This document shows, piece by piece, positions 12,132 to 18,528 of a stretch of DNA of 20,229 nucleotides; the stretch's first letter is position 1; every line of letters starts with the position of its first letter. The position numbers were made by a program, and so were the translations under genes. Source of the DNA: a virus; the IMG/VR virus record IMGVR_UViG_3300009537_000227, positions 1 through 20,229 of that record; one strand, given 5' to 3'. The notes beneath the pieces are model-generated. The model was not told where the DNA came from. It did no database searches and saw only the letters and a program-made list of their open reading frames with translations.

Positions 12132-12376
12132 CCACCACCCGCAAGCCACTGTACGACCGGATCCGCGACAACGATCCGTACGTGCGCCTGTACGCGCTGA
12201 TCGAGTTGGCGAAGCTCAGGCGCAGGGCGGAGATGGCCGATGATCTCGCGGACGCGCTCAGCAGGATGCTGGCGCAGGCGGCGCTGCCGCCAGACGCGCC
12301 CGCCGCGCCAGACGAGCCTTTCGACGAGTGCCGGGCGGCGCTCGATCGCTACGTTGAATTCAACAAGGAGGTGTGA
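12128..12376 (+). CDS. Small helical protein, 82 residues
   Basis: GTG 12128 overlaps the previous stop (GTGA); GGGGGAA lies upstream. The first residues MTTTRKPLYDRIRDN are related to the start of the preceding protein. A helix (VRLYALIELAKLRRRAEMAD) follows, then an Ala/Pro/Asp-rich low-complexity linker (AALPPDAPAAPDEPFDE) and a C-terminal helix. The function is unknown. It ends with AAGGAGGTGTGA, where the ribosome site of the next gene is read as codons. Confidence 0.7.
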   Translation: MTTTRKPLYDRIRDNDPYVRLYALIELAKLRRRAEMADDLADALSRMLAQAALPPDAPAAPDEPFDECRAALDRYVEFNKEV

Positions 12377-12378
12377 CC

Positions 12379-12822
12379 ATGAAAATTTCCGAGATGAAGA
12401 AGTCCCTGCACAACGACGTGCGGCGCAACTTCAACGCCGCGCGCGAGTGCGCGAGGGGCATCAAGGCATCGATGCCGGCGGCGGTGCGCCTGATGAAGGC
12501 GCTCAACCGCTTCAAGCTCGACCCGAGCATGTACGCGGGCGGCTCTGGCAAGGTCTACTTCACCATCTACCGCGACTACGAGAGCTTCAAGGATGCGGAG
12601 CTGGTGGCAATCCTCGAGGCGGCGATCGACGTGCTCGGCGAGGGCGACATCCGCTCCCACGACTTCCCCGAGATGGCCGTGCGTGAGTACAACATCTCGA
12701 ACGCGTTCTGCTCGTTCGAGATGAACGCCCGCCTCAAGGGTGAAGGTACGCCCACCTGCCGCCGGGTGAAGGTCGGTGAGTCGATCACGACCACGCCCAA
12801 GTACGAGTTCCGCTGCGACTGA
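12379..12822 (+). CDS. Unknown early protein, 147 residues
   Basis: ATG 12379 has AAGGAGG at 12365-12371, 7 nt away, which decides this start over the GTG at 12373. The N-terminal helix is basic (ISEMKKSLHNDVRRNFNAAR). Then come VRLMKALNRFKLDPSMY, strand-like GSGKVYFTIYRDYESFKDAE, helix LVAILEAAIDVLGEGD, a C-terminal beta-rich part (VREYNISNAFCSFEMNARL) and a KYEFRCD end. Three of its cysteines fall in the last 40 residues. It may be a mixed alpha/beta host-directed or DNA-metabolism protein, but no motif identifies it. Confidence 0.75.
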   Translation: MKISEMKKSLHNDVRRNFNAARECARGIKASMPAAVRLMKALNRFKLDPSMYAGGSGKVYFTIYRDYESFKDAELVAILEAAIDVLGEGDIRSHDFPEMAVREYNISNAFCSFEMNARLKGEGTPTCRRVKVGESITTTPKYEFRCD

Positions 12823-12879
12823 AGCGGCACGGCCCGCGCCGAGAACACACTGCAGCGCGAGGTCTACAAGGCCGCACTG

Positions 12880-12903
12880 CCCCGGGGCAATCACGCCCCG
12901 GGG
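12880..12903 (+). other. Perfect 9-bp hairpin next to ribosome site
   Basis: CCCCGGGGC (12880-12888) pairs with GCCCCGGGG (12895-12903) around AATCAC. The ribosome site of the next gene begins 2 nt later (AAGGA, 12906). No U run follows. A translational or RNA-stability element is likelier than a terminator. Confidence 0.5.
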
Positions 12904-12915
12904 ACAAGGAAGGAG

Positions 12916-13161
12916 ATGAGCATGGCGATGACGAAGAAGTACTACGAGATGATCGCCGGGATCTTGCGGTACCGGTTTGAGCACGCCACCTTGTGCATGA
13001 ACAACGAACGGTTGCCAGATCGCATCCGAGATGGCTGGGTGTGCAGGGCGTCCGAGGTGGACTGCGTGGCGGACGATCTTGCGCGAGCGTTCGCAGCGGA
13101 CAACCCGCGCTTTGACCGGGCGCGCTTTCTCAAGGCCTGCGGGCTGAAGGAGGTCGAATGA
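12916..13161 (+). CDS. Conserved small phage protein, 81 residues
   Basis: Three in-frame ATGs lie at 12916, 12922 and 12928. AGGAG ends directly before 12916 and 6 nt before 12922, so 12922 may be the true start. The core KKYYEMIAGILRYR, then ADDLARAFAADNPRFDRARF with LKACGL is a pattern I recall in many phage and mobile-element small proteins (KK.YE.IA..., ADDL..DNP.F.R.RFL.ACG). The function is unknown. It is alpha-helical, soluble. The stop overlaps the next start as ATGA. Confidence 0.8.
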   Translation: MSMAMTKKYYEMIAGILRYRFEHATLCMNNERLPDRIRDGWVCRASEVDCVADDLARAFAADNPRFDRARFLKACGLKEVE

Positions 13162-13412
13162 AATATCCGTGGATCGAGAAGGAGGAGGAGCTGCGCGACG
13201 GCGTGACGATGAAGACCGTGCAGGAGTTTCCTCACGGGCCGTGGAACTACACGATCCGCAGCACGGTTGGGCCCACCCCGGTCGAGCTTGTGATGGAGGG
13301 TCTCTTCAGGGACTGGCCGAAAGAGGGCTACGGGACCTACCTCGTGCGTTGGCTCGAGGGTGACAACGATGAAGTCGGCGCGATCGTGCGCCGGTACGAT
13401 TCCTGCGACTGA
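13158..13412 (+). CDS. Small acidic protein, 84 residues
   Basis: ATG 13158 follows AAGGAGG at 4 nt and overlaps the previous stop (ATGA). It begins MKYPWIEKEEELRDGVTMKT and continues VQEFPHGPWNYTIRSTVG, VELVMEGLFRDWPKEGYG, TYLVRWLEGDNDEVGAIVRR. It is acidic overall with several tryptophans and looks like a single beta-rich domain. The family is not recognised. Confidence 0.7.
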   Translation: MKYPWIEKEEELRDGVTMKTVQEFPHGPWNYTIRSTVGPTPVELVMEGLFRDWPKEGYGTYLVRWLEGDNDEVGAIVRRYDSCD

Positions 13413-13424
13413 AAGGAGGTGAGC

Positions 13425-13529
13425 ATGGCGAAGAAGTTCCCTTGGCCCTGCAAGGGCTACGGTGTGCCTCACGGCTGGGCGGCGGGCCGATGGTGGTTCG
13501 TGTGCAGCCGATGCCGCTGGAGCGTCTGA
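13425..13529 (+). CDS. Tiny zinc-ribbon-like protein, 34 residues
   Basis: This short gene fills the gap between 13412 and 13529. ATG 13425 has a full AAAGGAGGTG site 4-8 nt upstream. The product is MAKKFPWPCKGYGVPHGW, then AAGRWWFVCSRCRWSV. It is basic, Trp-rich, with C9 and C27/C30 (CSRC) plus H16, enough ligands for one zinc. The stop shares a base with the next start (TGATG), so it is coupled on both sides. The strong ribosome site and exact fit support a real gene despite its length. Confidence 0.65.
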   Translation: MAKKFPWPCKGYGVPHGWAAGRWWFVCSRCRWSV

Positions 13530-13771
13530 TGGCAACCAAGAGCGTGAGACCCGTGACGCGTGAGTCCAGCGCGTTTGTTCGGGAGCGTGGATTGCGACCT
13601 GTGATGGTCACGATCCACGACAGCCTCTTGCTGCTCAGGCCGAAAGGCCTGCGCCGCGAGGAGGTACTGGACGTGGCGGCCGCCTATCACACGGCGGTCA
13701 AGGTGCGGGTCTCGCGCGAGCGGTTCGAGCGCGCGCAGGCCCGCAAGGCGAAACGGAAAGGAGGTGGTTGA
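13529..13771 (+). CDS. Conserved small basic phage protein, 80 residues
   Basis: ATG 13529 overlaps the preceding stop as TGATG, with GGAG 6 nt upstream. It begins MATKSVRPVTRESSAFVRER, then GLRPVMVTIHDSLLLLRPKG, then LRREEVLDVAAAYHTAVKVR, and ends in a Lys/Arg-rich tail (ARKAKRKGGG). The VRPVTRE.SAFVR.RG...V.VTI......LR.KGLR pattern is one I recall from small genes in phages of Gram-negative bacteria, with no known function. The basic tail suggests nucleic-acid contact. Confidence 0.75.
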   Translation: MATKSVRPVTRESSAFVRERGLRPVMVTIHDSLLLLRPKGLRREEVLDVAAAYHTAVKVRVSRERFERAQARKAKRKGGG

Positions 13772-13774
13772 ATC

Positions 13775-14620
13775 ATGGAAGCTGAACGCATCACGCCGAC
13801 CAAGGCGAAGGAGTACCTGCTCTTGCGCGGCGCGAACCGTGTGCTCTCGGACGGCAAGGTCTTGGAGTACGCGATCGCGATGGAGCAGGGGCAGTGGTCC
13901 CTCAACGGCGAGACAATCAAGTTCGACGACGAGGGCAAGCTGTTCGACGGGCAGCACCGGCTCGAGGCCTGCGTGTTGGCCAAGGTGCCGTTCGAGACCT
14001 ACGTCGCGCGCGGCATCAGCGACGAGCGAGCGATGGCCACGGTCGACACGGGCAAGGCGCGAAGCCACACTGACGTGTGGTCGATCGCAGGGCACAAGAA
14101 CGCGGCAGCGATCTCCACGATCGCGCTGATGTTCTACATGGTCGAGCACGGACGCGTTTCGTGGTCCGGCTACGGTGGGCGGCGCATTCCGCGCAACTCT
14201 CCGGTGGCGGCCGGGCTGAAGAAGGTGCCGCAGTTCGCGGGCAACGTCCGCAAGGATGAACTGCTCGCGTGGGCCGAGCCGTTCATGCCCGAGCTGGATC
14301 GGGCGGCGTGCGCGGTGTACACGCACAAGCAGCGCATCGCCGGGCCTCAGGCGGCGGGCGCGTTGTACCTGTACGCCCATCGCAAGGATCCGGGGGAGGC
14401 CCTCTCCTTCCTCAAGGATCTCTCGCAGGGGGTCGGCCTGAACAAGGGCGACCCGGTGCTGACCGCGCGCGAGCATCTGATCGCTCGCTCGGTTGGCGCA
14501 CGACTGCCGCGCACGTACGTGCTTGGCGTTCTCATCAAGGCGTGGAACGCGCGCCGCGATGGTCGCCAGATAAAGGTGCTGCGCGTAGTCGACGGCGAGC
14601 CCTTCCCGAAGGTGAAGTAG
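13775..14620 (+). CDS. ParB-like nuclease-fold protein
   Basis: The 281-residue product starts at ATG 13775 with AAAGGAGG 10 nt upstream. Residues about 5-85 match a ParB/Srx-like family found in phages and actinobacteria: ITPTKAKEYLL, NRVLSDGKVLEYAIAMEQGQ, WSLNGETIKFDDEGKLFDGQ, and the hallmark DGQHRLEA with D58, Q60, H61 and R62. The remaining 190 residues are helical (ISTIALMFYMVEHG, HLIARSV, VLGVLIKAWNARRDG) and could bind DNA or partners. The family's biochemical role is unsettled. ParB folds bind or hydrolyse CTP and some phage members nick DNA, so a role in DNA handling is inferred. No ParA partner is present. Confidence 0.8.
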   Translation: MEAERITPTKAKEYLLLRGANRVLSDGKVLEYAIAMEQGQWSLNGETIKFDDEGKLFDGQHRLEACVLAKVPFETYVARGISDERAMATVDTGKARSHTDVWSIAGHKNAAAISTIALMFYMVEHGRVSWSGYGGRRIPRNSPVAAGLKKVPQFAGNVRKDELLAWAEPFMPELDRAACAVYTHKQRIAGPQAAGALYLYAHRKDPGEALSFLKDLSQGVGLNKGDPVLTAREHLIARSVGARLPRTYVLGVLIKAWNARRDGRQIKVLRVVDGEPFPKVK

Positions 14621-14625
14621 CTGGA

Positions 14626-14653
14626 CCGGGCCGCTATCCGGCGGCCCGGATTT
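14626..14653 (+). terminator. 8-bp GC hairpin followed by ATTT
   Basis: CCGGGCCG (14626-14633) pairs with CGGCCCGG (14642-14649) around an 8-nt loop, and ATTT follows. The T run is too short for a strong intrinsic terminator, so it is a weak or partial one at best. The ribosome site of the next gene is 8 nt further on. Confidence 0.4.
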
Positions 14654-14669
14654 CTCCAAGGAGATCTAG

Positions 14670-15767
14670 ATGAAAACAGGAAAGAGCTTGACCCAGCTGG
14701 CGCAGGAGATCGAGCGCCAGCGGGACGCGCGCAAGGATTACGTCGCTCCCACGGAAAAGATGACGATGATGGCGAGCGATGCGCAGCCCGGCGCGAGGCT
14801 GATGCTGAACGGCGGCAAGATCGCACCGCTGCCGATGTCTCTCAACCCGCTGGCGCACGGGCAGATGGCGGAGTACACGGGTGTTCCAAAGCCCTACTAC
14901 GACCTCATGCTGTCTCAGGCGCCGCAGCTGCTCGCGAAGAACGTCAACCACTGGCTGGCGGCTGCCAACGAGAAGCGCATGGTCCGCACGATGGACGGCA
15001 ACGTGCGGGCGATTCTGTCCGACCGCTACCGGCCGCTGGAGAACGCGGATCTAGCGGAGGCTGTGCTGCCCGTGCTGATGGAGCAGGAGCTGGTCATCGT
15101 CAGCTGCGAGATCACCGAGCGCCGGATGTACATCAAGGCCTTCGACAAGAGGATCGAGCGCGAGATCACCATGAAGGGCACCGACGGGGCGCACACATTC
15201 CTCAAGGATGTGGTCTTCCCCTCGATCGTCATCTCGAACAGCGAGGTCGGTTGCGGCGCTCTCTCGGTGGCTGCCGGGATCTTCACCGGCGGCTGCACCA
15301 ACTTCGCCGCGTTCAACGATAGCCGCATGCGCAAGTACCACGTGGGCGGCAAGGCGCTGGACAGCGAAGACGTGTACGCGCTGCTCAGCGATAAGACCAA
15401 GGAGCTGACCGATGCGGCTATCTGGTCGCAGACGCGCGACGTGGTGAAGAGCGCGTTCGAGATCGCCCGGTTCGAGGAGTTGGTTGGCCGGGTGCAGGAG
15501 ACCACGACCCAGAAGATCTCGGGCGACGTGGTCAAGGTGGTCGAGGTTGCCGGTGAGCGCTTCGGGATGAACAAGTCCGAGCGCGGGTCGGTCCTCAAGC
15601 ACCTGATCGAGGGTGGTGACCTCAGCCGTTACGGGCTGTTCAATGCCGTGACGCGCACCGCCGAAGACCTCGAGGATTACGAGCGTGCGACCGAGTTCGA
15701 GCGTGCGGGCGGCAAGGTGATCGAGCTGCCGCGCTCGGAGTGGGAAGCGCTCGCCAAGGCAGCGTAG
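14670..15767 (+). CDS. DUF932-type phage/plasmid protein
   Basis: The 365-residue product starts at ATG 14670 with AAGGAG 6 nt upstream. The core NEKRMVRTMDGNVRAILSDR then YRPLENADLAEAVLPVL, followed by ERRMYIKAFDKRIEREITM and a Gly/Cys-rich centre (NSEVGCGALSVAAGIFTGGC), matches my memory of DUF932 proteins. These are carried by plasmids and phages and have no established biochemical activity, though some are linked to conjugation or DNA transfer. The C-terminal half is helical and charged. Length is typical. The position next to a ParB-like gene suggests DNA maintenance, which is inference. Confidence 0.8.
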   Translation: MKTGKSLTQLAQEIERQRDARKDYVAPTEKMTMMASDAQPGARLMLNGGKIAPLPMSLNPLAHGQMAEYTGVPKPYYDLMLSQAPQLLAKNVNHWLAAANEKRMVRTMDGNVRAILSDRYRPLENADLAEAVLPVLMEQELVIVSCEITERRMYIKAFDKRIEREITMKGTDGAHTFLKDVVFPSIVISNSEVGCGALSVAAGIFTGGCTNFAAFNDSRMRKYHVGGKALDSEDVYALLSDKTKELTDAAIWSQTRDVVKSAFEIARFEELVGRVQETTTQKISGDVVKVVEVAGERFGMNKSERGSVLKHLIEGGDLSRYGLFNAVTRTAEDLEDYERATEFERAGGKVIELPRSEWEALAKAA

Positions 15768-15777
15768 GGTAGCAGTG

Positions 15778-15816
15778 CAGGCCTCGTGACAGGGGGCCTG
15801 AGCGGCAATCCTGCCG
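15778..15816 (+). other. Two hairpins in the gap after 15767
   Basis: CAGGCC (15778-15783) pairs with GGCCTG (15795-15800) around an 11-nt loop. CGGCA (15803-15807) pairs with TGCCG (15812-15816) around ATCC. The ribosome site GGAGG (15822-15826) follows. No U run. Confidence 0.35.
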
Positions 15817-15831
15817 GATACGGAGGTGCAC

Positions 15832-16173
15832 ATGGGTGACCGCAGAAACGTGATCATCAAGGACGACCCGAAGAAGGTGGGCGTGGCGCTCTACTCCCAC
15901 TGGGGCGGATCCGCACTGCCGGGCGTGCTGCGCTCGGCGCTGGTGCGCGGATTGGCGCGCTGGAACGACGCGCCATACCTCGCTCGCATCATATTCTGCG
16001 AGATGGTGAGGGGCGCGGAGATGGGCGAGACCGGCTTCGGCATTTCCGCCGGGGACGACATGTGCGAAGCGAGCGACATCGACATCGAGGTCGATGTGGC
16101 TGGCCAGCGCCTGAGGCTTGGCAAGGGAAAGCCGTGGAGTTCTTTCAGCGAGTTCATCAAGGGGGTCGGATGA
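15832..16173 (+). CDS. Conserved small phage protein, 113 residues
   Basis: ATG 15832 has GGAGG 5 nt upstream, better than the GTG at 15826. The sequence opens MGDRRNVIIKDDPKKVGVAL with YSHWGGSALPGVLRSALVRG, then RWNDAPYLARIIFCEMVRG, ETGFGISAGDDMCEASDIDI. This is a pattern I recall from many phages and actinobacterial prophages (MGDR.NV......V.LY.HW.G......L..AL.R..RWND..YL.RI.F..M). No function is known. It is a compact alpha/beta domain without a signal peptide. The stop overlaps the next start as ATGA. Confidence 0.8.
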   Translation: MGDRRNVIIKDDPKKVGVALYSHWGGSALPGVLRSALVRGLARWNDAPYLARIIFCEMVRGAEMGETGFGISAGDDMCEASDIDIEVDVAGQRLRLGKGKPWSSFSEFIKGVG

Positions 16174-16922
16174 AGAACCTGAAGCTGTGGGCCGCGTTCA
16201 TCGTGCTGCTGTTGCTGTCGGGGTTGATCATCATCAGCATCCCGGCGGCCGCGGCGGCCGGGATGCGCTTCGAGGCTCTGGGCGGGACGTGCCGCTACTC
16301 GGAGGTCGGCAACTACATCTGGCAGAACGACAAGTACGAGATCAACAAGAGCCTCTCGTCCGGGTGCGGCATGCTCGCGGTGTCGTCGGTCCCGAGGAAC
16401 GCTGGCACCGTCGCGTTCGGGTGGCGCGTGGCCTACACCGAGCTCGGGACTGCGAGCATCATGGGCGTGTACCCGCTGGTCGACGAGGAGCAAAAGCTGC
16501 CCGCGTTTGATGGGGCCGCGTGCAACCCATCGACAGCATCAGGGTGCCTCGGTCGCGGCTACGCCAGTCAGAGCGCGCGCGGCGTGAGTGCCGGGTGGGT
16601 GGGTGAGTGGCGCGCAGGACCGCTACTCGTCGGCGGTGAGCTTGGGCTCTACGTCTACGACGGCGAGTTCAACGTCACCCTCTATCCCGAGCCTAAGGGG
16701 GCGCGCAGCGTGGACTGGATGAGCGCCTCCGGGACGCACATCCGCTGGCGCGGCATCCAAGCCACGCCGTTCGTCGGCGTCACGCTTCGACACGAGTACC
16801 TCATGGCAATGGTGCGCGTCTACGGCAACGTGCGCGCGGCTGAGCACGGCTGCGGCTATTGCTCCGGGCTTGCCAAGGGGCCGCTGACGCAGGTTCTCGT
16901 TGGTCTCTCGATCAATTTTTGA
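16170..16922 (+). CDS. Predicted outer-membrane beta-barrel protein
   Basis: ATG 16170 overlaps the previous stop (ATGA), with GGGGG upstream, giving 250 residues. Residues 1 to about 30 form a signal peptide (KNLK, then hydrophobic LWAAFIVLLLLSGLIIISI and AAAAAG). The mature part alternates hydrophobic and polar residues in strands such as TVAFGWRVAYTELGTASIMG, GVSAGWVGEWRAG, LLVGGELGLYVYDGEFNVTL, IQATPFVGVTLRHEYLMAMV. It ends LTQVLVGLSINF, with the terminal phenylalanine typical of barrels recognised by BamA. Four or more cysteines lie in loop-like regions. It may alter the host surface, for example in superinfection exclusion; that is inference. A periplasmic beta protein is the main alternative. 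Confidence 0.65.
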   Translation: MKNLKLWAAFIVLLLLSGLIIISIPAAAAAGMRFEALGGTCRYSEVGNYIWQNDKYEINKSLSSGCGMLAVSSVPRNAGTVAFGWRVAYTELGTASIMGVYPLVDEEQKLPAFDGAACNPSTASGCLGRGYASQSARGVSAGWVGEWRAGPLLVGGELGLYVYDGEFNVTLYPEPKGARSVDWMSASGTHIRWRGIQATPFVGVTLRHEYLMAMVRVYGNVRAAEHGCGYCSGLAKGPLTQVLVGLSINF

Positions 16923-16935
16923 AAGGAGGTGCACC

Positions 16936-17244
16936 ATGATTCCAAACGTGAACGACATCATCGACTACGAGGAAGGCAATCTGGATCACGAGTCGGCTGC
17001 GAAGATGATGCAGGGCATGATCAACAGTGGCATGGCGTGGCAGATGCAGGGCTCGTACGGAAGGGCCGCGATGGCCGCGCTCGAGTCCGGCGACTGCATG
17101 CTCGGCGAGGTCGGCCACCGCGACTTCTGGGGCTCGTACGTGCCCAGCAGGAGCGAGGTCAAGGCCGGCACCAAGGGCAGCCGTGCGCTCGTCGTGGAAG
17201 CTCACGGCGAGGAATACGCGGCCATGCTCGAGAGCGTGTCGTGA
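16936..17244 (+). CDS. DUF7417-like small protein, 102 residues
   Basis: ATG 16936 has AAAGGAGGTG 5-6 nt upstream. The first 60 residues match a small family common in phages: NVNDIIDYEEGNLDHESAA, then MMQGMINSGMAWQMQGSYGR, then AAMAALESGDC (pattern: D.I.YE.GELD.......Q.LVNSGMAW.LQG.YGR.A..LIEAG). I recall this as DUF7417, with unknown function. The C-terminal 40 residues (PSRSEVKAGTKGSRALVVEA) are extra to that core. It is soluble. The stop overlaps the next start as GTGA. Confidence 0.75.
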   Translation: MIPNVNDIIDYEEGNLDHESAAKMMQGMINSGMAWQMQGSYGRAAMAALESGDCMLGEVGHRDFWGSYVPSRSEVKAGTKGSRALVVEAHGEEYAAMLESVS

Positions 17245-17582
17245 CGTTCAGAAGCCGCGGTGAGCTGGAGGCCGAGTACGGTGAGAGCGTGGTCGAGCTC
17301 GGCCTCATGTTGGCCAAGGGCACGAACACGCTGGCCGCGCTGCGCACGTACGCGGCCACGCTCGAGCCCGCCGATCAGGCCAACCTGCTGCTGATGGTCG
17401 ACCACATCGGCAACCTCATCTTCGGGCTGGTGTCATTCGGCGTGGAGAAGCTGAAGCTCGACCAGAAAAATGTCGTGGCGTGCGCGACCGCGATCGACGA
17501 GTCGGTCGATGTGCTGCAGGCGACCGAGCAGCAATTCAGTGAGCTGATGCAGCGTCTCGGCGGGTCCGGCAAGCCCCACTAG
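17241..17582 (+). CDS. Helical protein at operon end, 113 residues
   Basis: GTG 17241 overlaps the previous stop (GTGA); GAGAG lies about 7 nt upstream. The product is almost entirely helical: RSRGELEAEYGESVVELGL, TLAALRTYAATLEPADQANL, then LLMVDHIGNLIFGLVSFG and VEKLKLDQKNVVACATAIDE, DVLQATEQQFSELMQRLGG. The middle helix is hydrophobic enough to pack in a bundle; a membrane segment is less likely. Unknown family. It is the last gene of the rightward operon and ends 3 bp from the RusA stop on the other strand. Confidence 0.75.
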   Translation: MTFRSRGELEAEYGESVVELGLMLAKGTNTLAALRTYAATLEPADQANLLLMVDHIGNLIFGLVSFGVEKLKLDQKNVVACATAIDESVDVLQATEQQFSELMQRLGGSGKPH

Positions 17583-17585
17583 GGG

Positions 17586-17954
17586 CTACGACCGGGACCG
17601 CCAGATCTTCACCTCTGCACTACCGGCGGCATCGAGCGGCGGGAATCTCACCGCCGCCACCGCCACTACCTGATAGTCATCCCCCCAAGCCACCCCATTC
17701 AGTGAGTCCAGCAAGGCCTTCAGCCCGTTGTCCACGTCCCGTTTGCGCCCATCGTTTGGCGGAGACAGGTTGACCAGCACCATGAGCGGGCCGTCGAGCC
17801 TGCGCCCGCCAGCGGCCTTGTAGGCCCAGCCGGCGTCGGTCTGCCACTTGCGGGCCGCGGCAGTCTTCACCAGACCCTTGCCCGTCGGGCGCCAGATCTT
17901 GTTCACCGTCGGCGGATAAGGCAGGGTGAAGTTTATCTCCGGCTGACCCAGCAC
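17586..17954 (-). CDS. rusA: RusA-type Holliday junction resolvase
   Basis: Starting at GTG 17954 (AGGA 4 nt upstream) gives 122 residues, the normal RusA length; the longer frame from 18062 adds a Gly/Arg-rich stretch with no homology and was rejected. The family signatures are a PYPPTVNKIW strand near residues 12-21, then KRDVDNGLKALLDSLNG with the catalytic acids D73 and D75, conserved N76, K79 and D83, and GDD (D92, D93). RusA dimers cut four-way junctions made by replication and recombination, before packaging. It is the last gene of the leftward cassette. Confidence 0.9.
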   Translation of the reverse strand: MLGQPEINFTLPYPPTVNKIWRPTGKGLVKTAAARKWQTDAGWAYKAAGGRRLDGPLMVLVNLSPPNDGRKRDVDNGLKALLDSLNGVAWGDDYQVVAVAAVRFPPLDAAGSAEVKIWRSRS

Positions 17955-18055
17955 ACGATCCTGCCAGCCCGTACCTCCCCCTTTGCCGGCAGCACCGTCT
18001 CGGCCACCGTCTCGTACCGCCCCCGGCCCACCGAGTACGCATCCGAGATCCTCAC
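17933..18055 (-). CDS. Possible small protein, 40 residues, coupled to nuclease gene
   Basis: GTG 18055 overlaps the stop of the nuclease gene exactly as GTGA, and the stop at 17933 overlaps the rusA start by 22 nt. It begins MRISDAYSVGRGRYETVAET and continues VLPAKGEVRAGRIVCWVSRR. It looks beta-rich and basic. There is no clear ribosome site, so it would depend on coupling. It explains the otherwise unused 98 nt between the nuclease and rusA genes. I hold this at moderate confidence. Confidence 0.5.
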   Translation of the reverse strand: MRISDAYSVGRGRYETVAETVLPAKGEVRAGRIVCWVSRR

Positions 18056-18528
18056 CTCGCATGGGAAGGTGCGCTCAGGAGTGTCTCGCGCAAGGCTGGA
18101 GAAAAAGGCTCCACCAAAAAGGCCGAGTGCGAGACAAAGACCACAGGCTCCCTGTCCTGCTTGTCGCCACGGTCGTCTCGGCCGCCCACCCCGGGCTCGA
18201 CCCTCGCCTTGTCCAGACTGCATATCCCCACCTCCGCAACATCCAGCCACGCCACGATCAGCACCGGCAGGAACACGCCAGCCGCGCCCATCGTGAGCAT
18301 CGAGGTCATCTTGTGCAGCGACAGCATGTACGTGCGGTATCGCTGCTTCCTGACTTTCACCTCCACCAGCCAGTGCTCGCGCACGTTGTCGCCCATGGGC
18401 TCGAACACCCAGTCGCACGCGTAGTACTGCGGGGTGCGGTACGGGACCATCAGGCGGGGCGCGCTCACCTCGAGCGCCACCGCGCGCTCGCGCTCGCGGT
18501 CCTCCGGGGTCTCGTAGGTTGGCCTCAT
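18052..18528 (-). CDS. PD-(D/E)XK-like nuclease
   Basis: ATG 18528 overlaps the stop of the regulator gene (ATGA); the product has 158 residues. The core has the PD-(D/E)XK layout: YYACDWVFEP with D39, then HWLVEVKVRKQRY with E56 and K58 (the EVK motif), spaced as in small phage nucleases. A helix (YMLSLHKMTSMLTMGAAGVF) and a strand (FLPVLIVAWLDVAEVGICSL) complete the fold. The C-terminal 55 residues hold a charged linker and FVSHSAFLVEPF. It may process replication or recombination intermediates, in line with the adjacent resolvase. The activity is inferred from the motif. Confidence 0.65.
   Translation of the reverse strand: MRPTYETPEDRERERAVALEVSAPRLMVPYRTPQYYACDWVFEPMGDNVREHWLVEVKVRKQRYRTYMLSLHKMTSMLTMGAAGVFLPVLIVAWLDVAEVGICSLDKARVEPGVGGRDDRGDKQDREPVVFVSHSAFLVEPFSPALRETLLSAPSHAR

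Noticed and set aside
13469-14659. A 396-residue open frame on the - strand opposite the ParB-like gene
   Set aside because: Rich in His, Arg and Val with no motif; the + strand gene has the DGQHR hallmark and a good ribosome site.
17954-18062. Longer RusA start at 18062
   Set aside because: It would add 36 Gly/Arg-rich residues without family similarity and would overlap the nuclease gene; GTG 17954 gives the usual length.
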